Shown: positions 25,136-34,611 of the stretch, piece by piece | Layout: every line of letters starts with the position of its first letter | Numbering within the stretch: the stretch's first letter is position 1 | The notes under the pieces: generated by a model | Told to the model about the DNA's origin: nothing | Seen by the model: the letters and a program-made list of their open reading frames with translations, nothing else | Databases searched by the model: none | Assembly (NCBI GenBank): GCA_003963305.1 | Contig: RXJR01000033.1 | Location: forward strand, 47,563-111,562 | Direction: 5' to 3' | Source of the DNA: Candidatus Melainabacteria bacterium | Lineage (GTDB): Bacteria > Cyanobacteriota > Vampirovibrionia > Obscuribacterales > Obscuribacteraceae | Length of the DNA: 64,000 nt | Made by a program: the position numbers and the translations under genes

Positions 25136-26500
25136 GTGTTTTCACATCAACAGCGGCTATTTAATCTTGCACTGGCGTTTACGCTGACATGCGGAACGGG
25201 TTTCACGGTGCCGGCATTCGCGGCGGCTACAGGCGCCGAGATCGTGGCAGGCATTGAGAAAGAACACATCCTCGCTCCCGGCGCGCGCGTCAATGCTCGT
25301 GTCGACGGACCGAACGCCTACCTGTCGACTTATCGTCACACCAAAGCCAATGATACTGACCTCAAAATCGATGCTATGTTGATGTCACGTGTCGTCATGA
25401 CACTAGACCCGAGCATCTCGAACGTCACAGTCTACTTCTTCAGCAACGCTGATTTAACCAAGTACAAACAACTGACCGTCAGTTCCGTTTCAGTCAAAGC
25501 TTTCGGATCTGGCGCTGTTGGCAAAGATGAGCTCATATCCTCACTCAACTTGATCGCAGGCAGCACCCAGGACGCCGCGGCGAAGCTGGCCAACGCTCTG
25601 GCAGCCGGGCAGGGAACTGTGGGACACCGCGTCGAATCAGCTATAAATGGTAGCGAAGTGACTGTATCGACCGATCTTGACCCCGATGCCTCCGAACGCG
25701 ACGTCAAATATGCTGCACTGCAATTGGCAGAAGAAGCACTGCAAGCTGCTCCTGAAGTAAAAACCGTTAAAGTCGCATTCGCCGACCTCTCTCAACCCGG
25801 TTCGTACAGACAGGTAGTGATGGACGCCAACACAGTGCGCTCACTAAACTCAGCGGTCAAGAACGCCTTGGCACCTGTCTCCGTATCAGTGCACACGGGT
25901 GGAGGAGCCGCCACTACCGCTGCCGCCTCGAGCGACGCCGCGATGCCCGGTCCGATACAGGACGAACGCCAGAAATTGCTGGATCGCATTAATGCCCTTG
26001 GCAAAAACGGTGTTGGTGTTGCTCCCTTCCTGGCAGCATTCAAAGCTATCGAACAGCAGGTCGCCGATCACGTCACGGTTGATTCAATCGCAGACGCTGT
26101 GCACAGGCTGTCGGCAAACGTAGATAGCCAGGAAAAGTCTTACAAAGAAGCCAAAGCTAAGAAACCTACAGGCACAGGTGCGGCTAGCGTAGGCGGTGGC
26201 GCTGAACCGAGAATGCCTACCCGAACAAAAGTAGGAAGATGGGCAGCCGGCCTCGCTTCAATCGGGGAACTTCAACCATACCTGATCATCGAGCGCACCG
26301 ATCAATACCTCGCTGATATCGAAGGCAAGTTAAAAGCAGCCCAGTTGCCGCAGAAAGAAAAAGACGAGAAATATGCACGCACCATGCAATTCTTCATCAT
26401 TACTTTGAGCGGCAAGCCGGAAAAATCGTCAGAGCTTAATGCCATGAAACGCAAACTATCTGCATTCCAGGCACAGCACCCAGAACTCAACTACGACTAA
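25136..26500 (+). CDS. Secreted protein of unknown function
   Basis: The GTG at 25136 with AGGAG upstream gives 454 residues. A signal peptide is clear (FNLALAFTLTCGTGFTVPAFA, cleavage near AFA-AAT). The mature part has two similar beta-rich blocks (residues about 30-110 and 150-240) with related sequence, a Thr/Ala-rich linker and a helical C-terminal part. I recognise no enzyme motif. It converges with the phosphoesterase gene (4-base overlap). Confidence 0.75.
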   Translation: MFSHQQRLFNLALAFTLTCGTGFTVPAFAAATGAEIVAGIEKEHILAPGARVNARVDGPNAYLSTYRHTKANDTDLKIDAMLMSRVVMTLDPSISNVTVYFFSNADLTKYKQLTVSSVSVKAFGSGAVGKDELISSLNLIAGSTQDAAAKLANALAAGQGTVGHRVESAINGSEVTVSTDLDPDASERDVKYAALQLAEEALQAAPEVKTVKVAFADLSQPGSYRQVVMDANTVRSLNSAVKNALAPVSVSVHTGGGAATTAAASSDAAMPGPIQDERQKLLDRINALGKNGVGVAPFLAAFKAIEQQVADHVTVDSIADAVHRLSANVDSQEKSYKEAKAKKPTGTGAASVGGGAEPRMPTRTKVGRWAAGLASIGELQPYLIIERTDQYLADIEGKLKAAQLPQKEKDEKYARTMQFFIITLSGKPEKSSELNAMKRKLSAFQAQHPELNYD

Positions 26501-27273
26501 GAAGGAGCGGCCACTGAAGAAGGTGCCGCAACAGATTCTTCCATCGTCAATTTGATTTCGAAAATATGGAAAGGCGGCTTGTCTGGAAGACGCTTGCGTA
26601 AAAGCGGCATGGCGACGTTATAGACGGGCGTGCCACTAGAGGTGATGCCTTCTAAGCTGCCGCTATGAGCATGCCCGTGGAAAACAACGTCTACCGGGTA
26701 CCGCAGGAGCGGCTCTTCCAGGCGGCTCGTGCCAAGGTATGGGTAAATCTCGATCGGCTCGCCGTCAACTGTGTCCTTAATTGGTGCGTAGTGCAAAATG
26801 GCTATACGCTCGTTGGTACGCAATCGCGCCAGCGCCGACTCCAGCTTAAGCGCCTCTTGCACCGCTTCGTTTACGAAAGATTTGATTGCCGGCTCGCCCC
26901 ATGGACCCAGCGCTCCTCTGCCAAAGCCGCCGCAAAAGCCCTTGGTACCCGCAAACCCGATGCCGAGAATTTCGGTCGCCTCTCCATCAAGAATGGTGAC
27001 ACCTGCGTCTGTCAAAATCTGTGTTACTTCCTGCTCTTTGTCTGATTCAAAATCATGATTGCCGAGCACACCAACGATGGGAATTTTGACCGGCGCCAGT
27101 TCTTTGACGAATATCTGCGCCTCTTCCGGCAATCCATAATCAGTCAGGTCGCCACATAAGACAAGAATATCGGCACTCTGATTGATCTCCGCAAAAACGT
27201 TGCGAAGCTCTCCCTGCGTTGTTTTCTTGCAGTGCGTATCGCCAACGGCAGCAACTTTCACAACGTCTTTCAT
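26497..27273 (-). CDS. Calcineurin-like metallophosphoesterase
   Basis: The 258-residue protein starts at ATG 27273 after a GGAG site. All five metal motifs are visible: VGDTH, CGDLTDYG, GNHDFE, ILHYAP and GHAHSG. These enzymes use two metal ions to cleave phosphodiesters or phosphomonoesters. The tail carries a short repeated SVAAPS. The substrate is unknown. No signal peptide is seen. Confidence 0.9.
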   Translation of the reverse strand: MKDVVKVAAVGDTHCKKTTQGELRNVFAEINQSADILVLCGDLTDYGLPEEAQIFVKELAPVKIPIVGVLGNHDFESDKEQEVTQILTDAGVTILDGEATEILGIGFAGTKGFCGGFGRGALGPWGEPAIKSFVNEAVQEALKLESALARLRTNERIAILHYAPIKDTVDGEPIEIYPYLGTSRLEEPLLRYPVDVVFHGHAHSGSLEGITSSGTPVYNVAMPLLRKRLPDKPPFHIFEIKLTMEESVAAPSSVAAPS

Positions 27274-27501
27274 TTTATTCAGCTCCGTAGCCGCGCCGTC
27301 GAAGAGTGTACACGGCACGCTGCCACGCTTGCCATCGTCGACATTTGCCCAACAGCCGGACGTGTTTTGACAGCAATAAGTTGCGGCAGATGAAATTACT
27401 GATGCGCCACGGGCTTTTCCTGTCTTTTTGAGACTTTTTCAAGTCATTTACGTCTGCAAACTGGTCCGCAAAATGCGGACTGATTTTTTGAGGAGTATTC
27501 G

Positions 27502-28311
27502 ATGGCATCAGCAAAGACTTTCAGACAGACAAAATTAGATCCTGATACAGAAGCTTTCTACCAGAAGACTCTAACGCTGCTAAACGACTCAAAAATTCCA
27601 TTTATGCTCGGTGGCGCATACGCCCTTTCTCAATTCATGGAATTTGAGCGTCATACAAGAGATCTCGACGTCTTTGTGTATCGCAAAGACGCTGAGAATG
27701 TTTTGAACGTGCTGGAAAGGGCGGGCTTTAAAACAGAGATGATGTTTCCGCATTGGCTCGGAAAAGCGTTTTCCGGCGAAGACTACGTCGACATAATTTT
27801 CAGCTCCGGAAACGGCATTGCCGAAGTGGATGAAGAGGCTTTTGCGCACGCCAAACAAGCCCAGCTCCTCGGAATTCCGGTGAAAGCACTATCAGCCGAA
27901 GATATCATCTGGTCCAAAGCATTCATCATGGAGCGCGAACGTTACGACGGCGCGGATATTGCCCACCTGCTGCGAGCCTGTGGTCACGAACTCGATTGGA
28001 ATCGTCTCATCGCCAGGTTTGACGGGCACTGGAGAGTACTGTTCAGCCATCTCATTTTGTTTGGCTTCATTTATCCCAGCCACCAATCGCAAATCCCTGA
28101 TTGGGTAATGGACAAAATGCTGGCAAAAACCTGTTCAGAAATAAAATCAAAACCACAGACAGAAAAGGTTTGCCGCGGCACGCTGCTCTCCAGAGGCCAA
28201 TACCTGGTCGACGTGGATAAATGGCACTATGCTGACGGTCGACTCGCTCCAGGCGGGCACATGACGGCAAAGGATATTGCTCATTGGACCGCCGCCATCG
28301 ACCAAAAATAA
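27502..28311 (+). CDS. Nucleotidyltransferase-fold protein
   Basis: The 269-residue protein shows the minimal nucleotidyltransferase signature: GGAYALSQF near residue 40 followed by RHTRDLDVFV, then VDIIFSSGNG. The GG and DxD pattern matches MNT/AbiEii-like enzymes that transfer nucleotides to proteins or tRNA. No obvious antitoxin partner is adjacent, so a toxin role is not supported. It ends at the tandem hairpin region. Confidence 0.75.
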   Translation: MASAKTFRQTKLDPDTEAFYQKTLTLLNDSKIPFMLGGAYALSQFMEFERHTRDLDVFVYRKDAENVLNVLERAGFKTEMMFPHWLGKAFSGEDYVDIIFSSGNGIAEVDEEAFAHAKQAQLLGIPVKALSAEDIIWSKAFIMERERYDGADIAHLLRACGHELDWNRLIARFDGHWRVLFSHLILFGFIYPSHQSQIPDWVMDKMLAKTCSEIKSKPQTEKVCRGTLLSRGQYLVDVDKWHYADGRLAPGGHMTAKDIAHWTAAIDQK

Positions 28312-28349
28312 AAGCCAAAAATTTTTCGCGCGAGTGTTATTTCTATTTT

Positions 28350-28560
28350 GGTGGGTATATAGCGAGTAGCTTGGATCGTTCCATTTCTTTCTTAGTAAAA
28401 CTGGGAGCGTCCAAGCCCTTTTTTTGCCTTTTTTTGGACTGTCAAAAATTTTTTCCAAAAAAAGCGTTTAGTTTTCAGCAAGCGGGTATAAGACAGTTAG
28501 CTCGGACTACTCCGTTTCTTTCTTAGTAAAAACCGGGAGTGTCCGAGCCTTTCTTTTGTC
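28350..28560 (+). repeat. Tandem covarying hairpins with a conserved loop
   Basis: Two units 131 bases apart share an upstream GGGTATA element and fold into hairpins 28369-28416 and 28500-28548. The loops are nearly identical (TTTCTTTCTTAGTAAAA). The stems differ in compensating ways: GCTTGGA/TCCAAGC in one, GCTCGGA/TCCGAGC in the other. T-rich tracts follow both on the plus strand. Between them lies another inverted repeat (CTTTTTTTGGA / TCCAAAAAAAG). They may be tandem terminators of the nucleotidyltransferase gene or a small structured RNA family. Confidence 0.75.
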
Positions 28561-28583
28561 AAAATTCAGCTTATTCAACTGAC

Positions 28584-29777
28584 CTATTTCGACTGAACCG
28601 GCATCAGCAAATAGCGATAGTTATCATCGCCAACGCCTTTGATGATGATTGGCTTGAGCGAGCCTGTCATTTCGAATGACACATCGTCCTGTCCCAGTCG
28701 CTGCAATACATCAAGCAAGTATCGTACGTTGACGGCAACATCTAAGACCTGCCCTTCAAAAGTCATCGAAACTTCTTCTTGAGCGCGTCCCAGGTCAGGC
28801 GTGTTAGCTGTTACTTGCAGGGTCTCACCTTCGAAGTGCATCTTGATCAAATGAGTTCTGTCATCTGACATTACGGCAACGCGATCGATCGCCGATACCA
28901 TTTCTTCTCGACTGAAAGTAGCCTGATAAGTGAAACTCGATGGGAAGAGCTCCAGATAGCGCGGATAATCTCCGTTGATCAATCTTGTGGACAGATAATG
29001 CGTTTCTGTTTCGAAAACGATTTGTCCAGCGACCAGCGCAAGTCTTACATCTGCATTTGTGCCTTTTGAACTATCGAGCAATTTCACCAGTTCGTTGCAA
29101 GCACGAGCTGGAATGATTGCTTTCAAGTTGTGCGGTCGATCGAGAGTCGCTGTCGAGGTCTTTGATTCGCCTTCAACCTCTTTGTCGCCCTCTACTTTCT
29201 TGCCGCTTGGAACGGATACGCTAAGCACTTCGCTGCGGTTGGCTAAACGACTGCCGTCAGTGGCAGCGCATTCGAACTTGCCGTTCTCGATGACCATGTA
29301 GATACCGCCAAGAATGCTGTTCTGTTCAAAGCTGGCGGCAGCAAAACCGGTTTGAATAATGGCTTTGCGCAAAATGTCTACGGGCATTACAACGCCTTCG
29401 ACAGAGCGAGCGTCCATGAAACGTGGGAAGTCGTCAGACGCTAGTCCCACCATGTTGAATTTCGATCGTTTGCAAGTAACTGTCGTTTCCAGTGTTTCTT
29501 TGTCGATTTGGAAAACAACCAGTTCGTTCGGAAGCTTGCCGACGATTTCCAGAAGCTTCTTACCAGGCAAAGTAATTGTGCCGGGAGTATATACAACACC
29601 GGTAGTCTTGGTTTCGATTGCCAGGTCTAAGTCGGTTCCCTGGAACTTAATCGTATTGGCGTCGACTGATTCGATAAGCACGTTGCTCAAGATCGGCTGA
29701 ACTACACGAGTTGCGACTGCGTTTGTCACATCCTTCAGCGCTTTTGCGAGGACGTCCTTTTGAACAGCAAAATGCAT
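28584..29777 (-). CDS. dnaN: DNA polymerase III beta sliding clamp
   Basis: The 397-residue clamp has its three domains recognisable: MHFAVQKDVLAKALKDV, LPNELVVFQ, and the C-terminal YRYLLMPVQ with the usual MPV(R/Q) ending. It forms the ring that tethers the replicative polymerase. It is slightly longer than typical because of a charged insertion (KKVEGDKEVEGESKTS) in the middle domain. It lies downstream of dnaA on the same strand across a 794-base gap. Confidence 0.97.
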   Translation of the reverse strand: MHFAVQKDVLAKALKDVTNAVATRVVQPILSNVLIESVDANTIKFQGTDLDLAIETKTTGVVYTPGTITLPGKKLLEIVGKLPNELVVFQIDKETLETTVTCKRSKFNMVGLASDDFPRFMDARSVEGVVMPVDILRKAIIQTGFAAASFEQNSILGGIYMVIENGKFECAATDGSRLANRSEVLSVSVPSGKKVEGDKEVEGESKTSTATLDRPHNLKAIIPARACNELVKLLDSSKGTNADVRLALVAGQIVFETETHYLSTRLINGDYPRYLELFPSSFTYQATFSREEMVSAIDRVAVMSDDRTHLIKMHFEGETLQVTANTPDLGRAQEEVSMTFEGQVLDVAVNVRYLLDVLQRLGQDDVSFEMTGSLKPIIIKGVGDDNYRYLLMPVQSK

Positions 29778-30571
29778 ATTTGAACCTCGGTGTTGAAACT
29801 TGTAGCTCGTACAGCGCGTTCAACGCTGTTCCATCGAAACGAAAACAGGGCGACTCCGCAATCTCACTTGCTTCGTACTCAAGATTATCTTCCTGACAGG
29901 CGGTTTGCAAGGTGCTTTGGAAAAGGAACAACCCTTTTCTTTCGTAGTACTGGTTCTGTTAGTTCTCTAAATTGAAATAAATAGAAGTAGCAGTGCAAGC
30001 CGTTTTCTGTAGATAAGCCTTGAAAGTCTCACGGTTGTTAGATCTGCCCTGTAAGTTTTCGCACTGTCAGGTGTTCAAAAGCCAAAAATGGGGAGTTGGC
30101 TTCTAGTCTGCAATACACAGGCAGTTTACAGAGTATAAACACGTTTTCTACAGGTTTTGAACAGGCACTTAATGTCTGAACTAGATTGCGATTTGAGAAA
30201 TGGGCTGTGACACATTCAGTTGTTTCGGGATCCGCGCTTTGCTTCTAAGATCCGCATATAGAGCCGATGTAGATCAGTCACTCGTTAATTAAATGATCAC
30301 TTCGCTCAGAAGTCAAATTATTCTTGGCGCTACGAGATAGCGCAGTAAAGCTCCGAAGATCCGCATATAGAGCCGATGTAAGATCTGATCTGATCGATCA
30401 TGCGATCGATTGCTTTGGTTAATTCTGCTACGAGATCGATCAGTACTAAGACCGCACGTTCGATTCAGTCAGTAGGAAAGCGAGATTGCAAGCGGTTTTC
30501 TGAGAACGCCGCAATCTGCATACCTATATAAAGATTCGCTTGAGAGATCGAGAGAAAAGTTTCGCTCGCGA
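29778..30571. other. dnaA-dnaN intergenic region, candidate replication origin
   Basis: No gene is seen. The half nearest dnaA is extremely rich in GATC (about 15 sites between 30228 and 30590). It carries a 25-bp direct repeat and clustered GATC-containing palindromes such as TGATCGATCA. One sequence close to a DnaA box (TTATCTACA, minus strand at 30008-30016) and weaker ones (TTTTCTACA at 30144-30152) lie in the other half. Location beside dnaA and dnaN supports an origin, but no cluster of perfect DnaA boxes is seen. Confidence 0.5.
30247..30380. repeat. 25-bp direct repeat in the dnaA-dnaN gap
   Basis: AAGATCCGCATATAGAGCCG plus ATGTA occurs at 30247-30271 and again, identically, at 30356-30380. 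Both copies contain GATC and are followed by another AGATC. The 109-base spacing is close to an integral number of helical turns. Confidence 0.85.
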
Positions 30572-32005
30572 TCAGTCGTTGATCTGGCGGGTCAGTACTT
30601 TGACTGCGTAAGCCAGGTCAGCATCTGACTGCATCTGTTCTTTGATGCGAGAGTGTGCGTACAGAGCGGAAGTATGTTTGCGATTACCGAAGGCTTGCCC
30701 GATTCTGGGGAAACTCATCTGCATGATTTCGTGAGCCATATACATGGCTACGTGCCGTGGCAGGGCGAGGTCCTGGGAGCGTCTGGCTGAACGCAGGTCG
30801 CTTGACTCGACTCGGTAGTGAGACGCCACAGTATCGATAATCATGTCGATGGTGAGGGTTTTCTTCTGTTTCTCTGGTCCAGCCGGCTGCAGAATGCTGC
30901 GCAGAGTGGCTGGGGTCAGTTCAGTACCTGTCATGCTGGCGTAAGCGTTAGAGCGGATCAGAGCGCCCTCCAGCTCGCGTATATTCGTTGTGAATAAACC
31001 AGCTATGTAATCGAGCACATCGTCTTTAACTACGATGCCGTCGAAGTCGCATTTCTTTCTCAAGATGGCAACTCTGGTTTCGTGATCAGGCGCCTGAATG
31101 TCTGCGGTCAAACCCCATTCGAAGCGGCTGCGCAGGCGCTCTTCCAGCAATGGTATGCCTTTGGGTGGACGGTCGGATGTGAGGACAATCTGGCAGTTGT
31201 TGTCGCGCAAAGTATTGAAGGTATGGAAAAACTCTTCCTGGGTCGCATCTTTGCCCTGGATAAATTGAATGTCGTCCAGCAGCAACACATCGAGTTTGCG
31301 ATAGCGTTTGCGGAAATCAAGCATGCGGTCGTCGCGAATGGAGTTGATCAGCTCGTTGGTGAATTTCTCGCAACTGACGTAGCGCAAATTGCAGTTGGGC
31401 GAATTTTTGAGAATCTCATGTCCGATAGCGTGCATGATGTGCGTTTTGCCCAATCCTACGCCACCGTAGAGGAAGAGTGGATTGTATGAATGAGCGGGGT
31501 TGCTCGCCACGGCAAGCGCGGCAGAATGCACAAAGCGGTTATGTGAGCCGACTACGAAAGTATCAAAAGTGTATTTGGGATTGAGGTTGCCCTTGTTGGT
31601 TTGGCTCGTGACTTGCTGAAACCCGCTCGGCGCGTTGCTCTGGAAGTGTGGTTGCCGGGGAACTTCCGGGCTCTGGATCACCGAAATGTTGGCGATAGTG
31701 CCGGAGTATGTGGTTGGAGCAAGGGTCGGGTCTACGACAATGCGGAGATTGACCGGTTCTTTGACGACTTCTGAGAGAGCACTGATCAGGGCTTCGCGAT
31801 TGTCGCCCTTCAATTTTCCCGACGCAAATTCGTTGTTAACGCCGATGGTAGCTTCGCCGTTGTTGATCTCAAGTAACTGCGCTGGTTTGATCCATGAATT
31901 GAACGTCGGCTGACTGAGCTTCTTTTGCAATATCTGCAGTGCCTCTGCCCAGACCTCTTTAGCCGATTTGCTGAGGCGGACGTCGTCTTGTTCTTTAATG
32001 GTCAT
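30572..32005 (-). CDS. dnaA: Chromosomal replication initiator DnaA
   Basis: The 477-residue protein has all DnaA domains: an N-terminal oligomerisation domain, a variable linker, AAA+ with Walker A GGVGLGKTH and Walker B LLLDDIQFI, and the C-terminal DNA-binding signature ALPRHVAMYMAHE. It binds DnaA boxes and opens the origin. It diverges from rpmH across a 393-base gap, the classic bacterial arrangement. Confidence 0.98.
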   Translation of the reverse strand: MTIKEQDDVRLSKSAKEVWAEALQILQKKLSQPTFNSWIKPAQLLEINNGEATIGVNNEFASGKLKGDNREALISALSEVVKEPVNLRIVVDPTLAPTTYSGTIANISVIQSPEVPRQPHFQSNAPSGFQQVTSQTNKGNLNPKYTFDTFVVGSHNRFVHSAALAVASNPAHSYNPLFLYGGVGLGKTHIMHAIGHEILKNSPNCNLRYVSCEKFTNELINSIRDDRMLDFRKRYRKLDVLLLDDIQFIQGKDATQEEFFHTFNTLRDNNCQIVLTSDRPPKGIPLLEERLRSRFEWGLTADIQAPDHETRVAILRKKCDFDGIVVKDDVLDYIAGLFTTNIRELEGALIRSNAYASMTGTELTPATLRSILQPAGPEKQKKTLTIDMIIDTVASHYRVESSDLRSARRSQDLALPRHVAMYMAHEIMQMSFPRIGQAFGNRKHTSALYAHSRIKEQMQSDADLAYAVKVLTRQIND

Positions 32006-32398
32006 CTACAGCTCTATCCCTGAATTGATCGAATCGTATACATGGAGCCATCCGAGACGGCTCTGACATTCCTTTCCTCTAAGTCCTTCGATAGAGCCGA
32101 GCAATTGTTGCCAGGTCATCTTTGGATTAACGGAAAGTAACCCTCATAAAATTCCCGACAGCAATGCGGTACTGAATCAAACGGATATCTCCGAGATATG
32201 CCAATACTGCCTGCGGACGGGCTTTGACAAGAAGATGCGAACGGCAAATTTACCGCGAAACGCACCGCCTGTTTCGTAAAATTTTTAACCGTTCCTGCTC
32301 GGAAACGGCGTGAAGTCTATGCGAGAGATGATAGCATAGCCAGTTATTTACAGTAGCCAAAGAATTTTAAATATTGGCATGGCCAGGAGTTTACGACC
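32006..32398. other. dnaA-rpmH intergenic region
   Basis: No gene is seen over 393 bases. It must hold the divergent promoters of dnaA and rpmH. One sequence one base from a DnaA box (TTATTTACA) lies at 32344-32352, and an AGGAG site precedes rpmH. No cluster of boxes is seen. Confidence 0.5.
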
Positions 32399-32533
32399 AT
32401 GAAGCGTACGTTGATGGGTTCTAAAGCGAAAGCGAGAAAAGGAAGCGGCTTTCTCAAACGCATGTCCAGCAAAGCGGGACAGAAAGTGATCAAAGCCCGT
32501 CGCGCCAAGGGAAGATACCGTCTTTCGGTCTAG
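32399..32533 (+). CDS. rpmH: Ribosomal protein L34
   Basis: The 44-residue basic protein reads [21 protein letters not shown] then [18 protein letters not shown], the L34 pattern. An AGGAG site precedes the ATG. The order rpmH-rnpA-yidD-yidC-khpB is the standard bacterial one, and it probably shares a transcript with rnpA, which starts 4 bases later. Confidence 0.97.
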   Translation: MKRTLMGSKAKARKGSGFLKRMSSKAGQKVIKARRAKGRYRLSV

Positions 32534-32536
32534 CTC

Positions 32537-33025
32537 GTGCTACCTCAGCATGAACGCTTGACGCGATCAAGTCTCTTCACCAGAGCCTATACAGCTCGAA
32601 AAAGCGTCAACACGCCACTTTTCACGTTATATGTGTTGCCGAAAAATAACCGACCAGGATCTAAATCCGCGGTCGGTGTTTCAATTCCTAAGGAAAGTAC
32701 GCGAAATGGCTCTGGCTCTCAAGCAGTTGATAAAATGCCTCTTGTCAGAATGCCATTGGTCGGGTTCGTAATTTCGAAGAAGGTCTGCAAAAGCGCTTGT
32801 CAGCGTAATCGAGCCAAGCGCAGAGTGCGTGAAGCATACAGAACGATGCGGAAGGAAATGGTCGAATCGGTGCAGCGGCTTGAACAATGGTACGCCCTGG
32901 TGTTTGTTCTCAATAACAAGGCACTGGAAGCTAATTGGGAGGAGATTCGCGGTACTGTTGCCGGTTGCTTGACCAAAGCGGATTCGAAGTTCGGCATGGG
33001 CACACGTGAACGTAAGCCATCGTGA
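32537..33025 (+). CDS. rnpA: Ribonuclease P protein component
   Basis: The 162-residue protein starts at GTG. The basic signature [13 protein letters not shown] near residue 95 binds the RNase P RNA; FVISKKV precedes it. It is longer than the usual 110-120 residues because of an insertion (about residues 50-72, [20 protein letters not shown]) before that motif, which looks like a partial repeat of the VGVSI/VGFVI strand. Its stop overlaps the yidD start. Confidence 0.95.
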   Translation: MLPQHERLTRSSLFTRAYTARKSVNTPLFTLYVLPKNNRPGSKSAVGVSIPKESTRNGSGSQAVDKMPLVRMPLVGFVISKKVCKSACQRNRAKRRVREAYRTMRKEMVESVQRLEQWYALVFVLNNKALEANWEEIRGTVAGCLTKADSKFGMGTRERKPS

Positions 33026-33333
33026 AGTTTGGAGCAGCTAGCTTTTCTGTTACAGCATTGCCGCAGGCAGTGCTGGTTTTCGCTATTCGTTGCTATCAAA
33101 AAACGCATTTATTTAGAACGCCGTCATGCAGGTTTTACCCGACCTGTTCAGAATATATGGCAGGAAGCGTGACGCGTTTTGGGGTCGTCAAAGGGACTGC
33201 TCTGGGGTTGCTGCGACTTTGCAAGTGCCATCCATGGCATGACGGCGGAGTTGATCTGGTGCCAACTGAAGCGAAAGTTTTTGGAAATGTCGATTGCGTC
33301 AAACACAGCTTGCATCATGGAATGCAGAGGTAA
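33022..33333 (+). CDS. yidD: Membrane-protein insertion efficiency factor YidD
   Basis: The 103-residue protein starts at GTG 33022, one base inside the rnpA stop. The family core [15 protein letters not shown] and [12 protein letters not shown] is complete. YidD is a small membrane-peripheral protein acting with YidC. It sits between rnpA and yidC as usual. Confidence 0.95.
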   Translation: MKFGAASFSVTALPQAVLVFAIRCYQKTHLFRTPSCRFYPTCSEYMAGSVTRFGVVKGTALGLLRLCKCHPWHDGGVDLVPTEAKVFGNVDCVKHSLHHGMQR

Positions 33334-33336
33334 CAC

Positions 33337-34611
33337 TTGAATTTAGACCTGTTGATTTACTACGTGATGCTTCCAATGCTGGGGTTCTTTGCCAAAGTGA
33401 CTCACAGCTACGGTTGGGCGATTATCTTGCTGACATTGGCTGTGCGAATGATTGTTTGGCCGTTAGTTGCTAAATCAACGCGATCGATGCAAGCGATGTC
33501 GCGTTTGCAACCGAAGTTAAAAGCGCTGCAAGAGAAGTATAAAGACAATAAAGAACAGCTAGCCATCGAAATGGCCGAGTTCTACAAAGTGCACAAGATG
33601 AATCCGATGGGCGGATGTTTACCCACGTTGATTCAGTTACCGATTCTCTTTGCCTTGTTTGGAACCTTCACGGCGCCTCCTTTTGGCGATAAAGCAATTG
33701 ATGTGAAGGTCAATGTGGTCACGCAAGCCCAGGCGAAAGAAGCGCACAGGAATGAAACTTCAGGTTCGAATAGCCCATTTGTTGCGCCGGATGGTGCCAC
33801 TGCTAAAGTTGTTGTCTTCCCGGGTGATGCGACAGTTGTTCAGGGTGAAACTGTAGATTTCAGTACGCGTTCGCTGATGGGTCCTTTGCCGGCTGATTTC
33901 AAGCCTAACTGGAAGTTGTTTCCAAAAGAGACTAAAGACATCAATACTGTTCCGTTGCAGGAAGCAGAAGTCTATCGCGTGCAATTCAACAACCCGGGCG
34001 AATGGCATGTTCAAGCTGTGATACCAGGCATTGCCAAAGCAGAAGCATTCGGTTTCATCAACAACCTCGGCAAAGTGGCAAAGGGAGCCGATCTCCTCAA
34101 GCCTGAAAACTTAGACAGCGTTGCACTGATTCTCTTGTTTGGTATCACGATGTACCTGTCGCAGAAGTTCACCGTTTCTACTCCGAAGGTTCCTGAAGAG
34201 GAGATGGACGAACAGCAAAAAGTTCAGCGCGACACGATGAAGATGATGCCTATCACCGTCACGGTGATGTTCTTCTTTATACCGTTGCCAACAGGCGTCT
34301 ATCTTTACATGGTGGTTTCCAACATCATGCAGACGCTGCAAACCTGGTTGATCATGCGTAGCGCCCCACCACCAGAGGAGTCTGAGCTTGCACCGGCTGG
34401 TGCATCAGGCGGTGGTCCATTGCCATCTCGCTCACGTGACGGTACAGTTAACATGTCTGCCAAAGGCAATACCTATTCCGTTGATTCCGGTAAGGATAAT
34501 TCGAACGGTAAGAAGCCGGCCAGTGCGGCTTCGAATGATGATGAGAACGACGGCGATGACGCCGGTCAAACAATAAAACTGCCTAAAAAGAAGAAGAAGA
34601 AAAAATCATGA
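33337..34611 (+). CDS. yidC: Membrane protein insertase YidC
   Basis: The 424-residue protein starts at TTG. It shows the Oxa1 core (YGWAIILLTLAVRMIVWPL, MNPMGGCLPTLIQLPILFALF and a C-terminal FFFIPLPTGVYLYMVVSN). A large periplasmic insertion of about 150 residues lies between membrane segments 2 and 3 of the core, in place of the usual N-terminal periplasmic domain. The C-terminal tail is basic and lysine-rich, suitable for ribosome contact. It inserts proteins into the inner membrane. Confidence 0.96.
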   Translation: MNLDLLIYYVMLPMLGFFAKVTHSYGWAIILLTLAVRMIVWPLVAKSTRSMQAMSRLQPKLKALQEKYKDNKEQLAIEMAEFYKVHKMNPMGGCLPTLIQLPILFALFGTFTAPPFGDKAIDVKVNVVTQAQAKEAHRNETSGSNSPFVAPDGATAKVVVFPGDATVVQGETVDFSTRSLMGPLPADFKPNWKLFPKETKDINTVPLQEAEVYRVQFNNPGEWHVQAVIPGIAKAEAFGFINNLGKVAKGADLLKPENLDSVALILLFGITMYLSQKFTVSTPKVPEEEMDEQQKVQRDTMKMMPITVTVMFFFIPLPTGVYLYMVVSNIMQTLQTWLIMRSAPPPEESELAPAGASGGGPLPSRSRDGTVNMSAKGNTYSVDSGKDNSNGKKPASAASNDDENDGDDAGQTIKLPKKKKKKKS

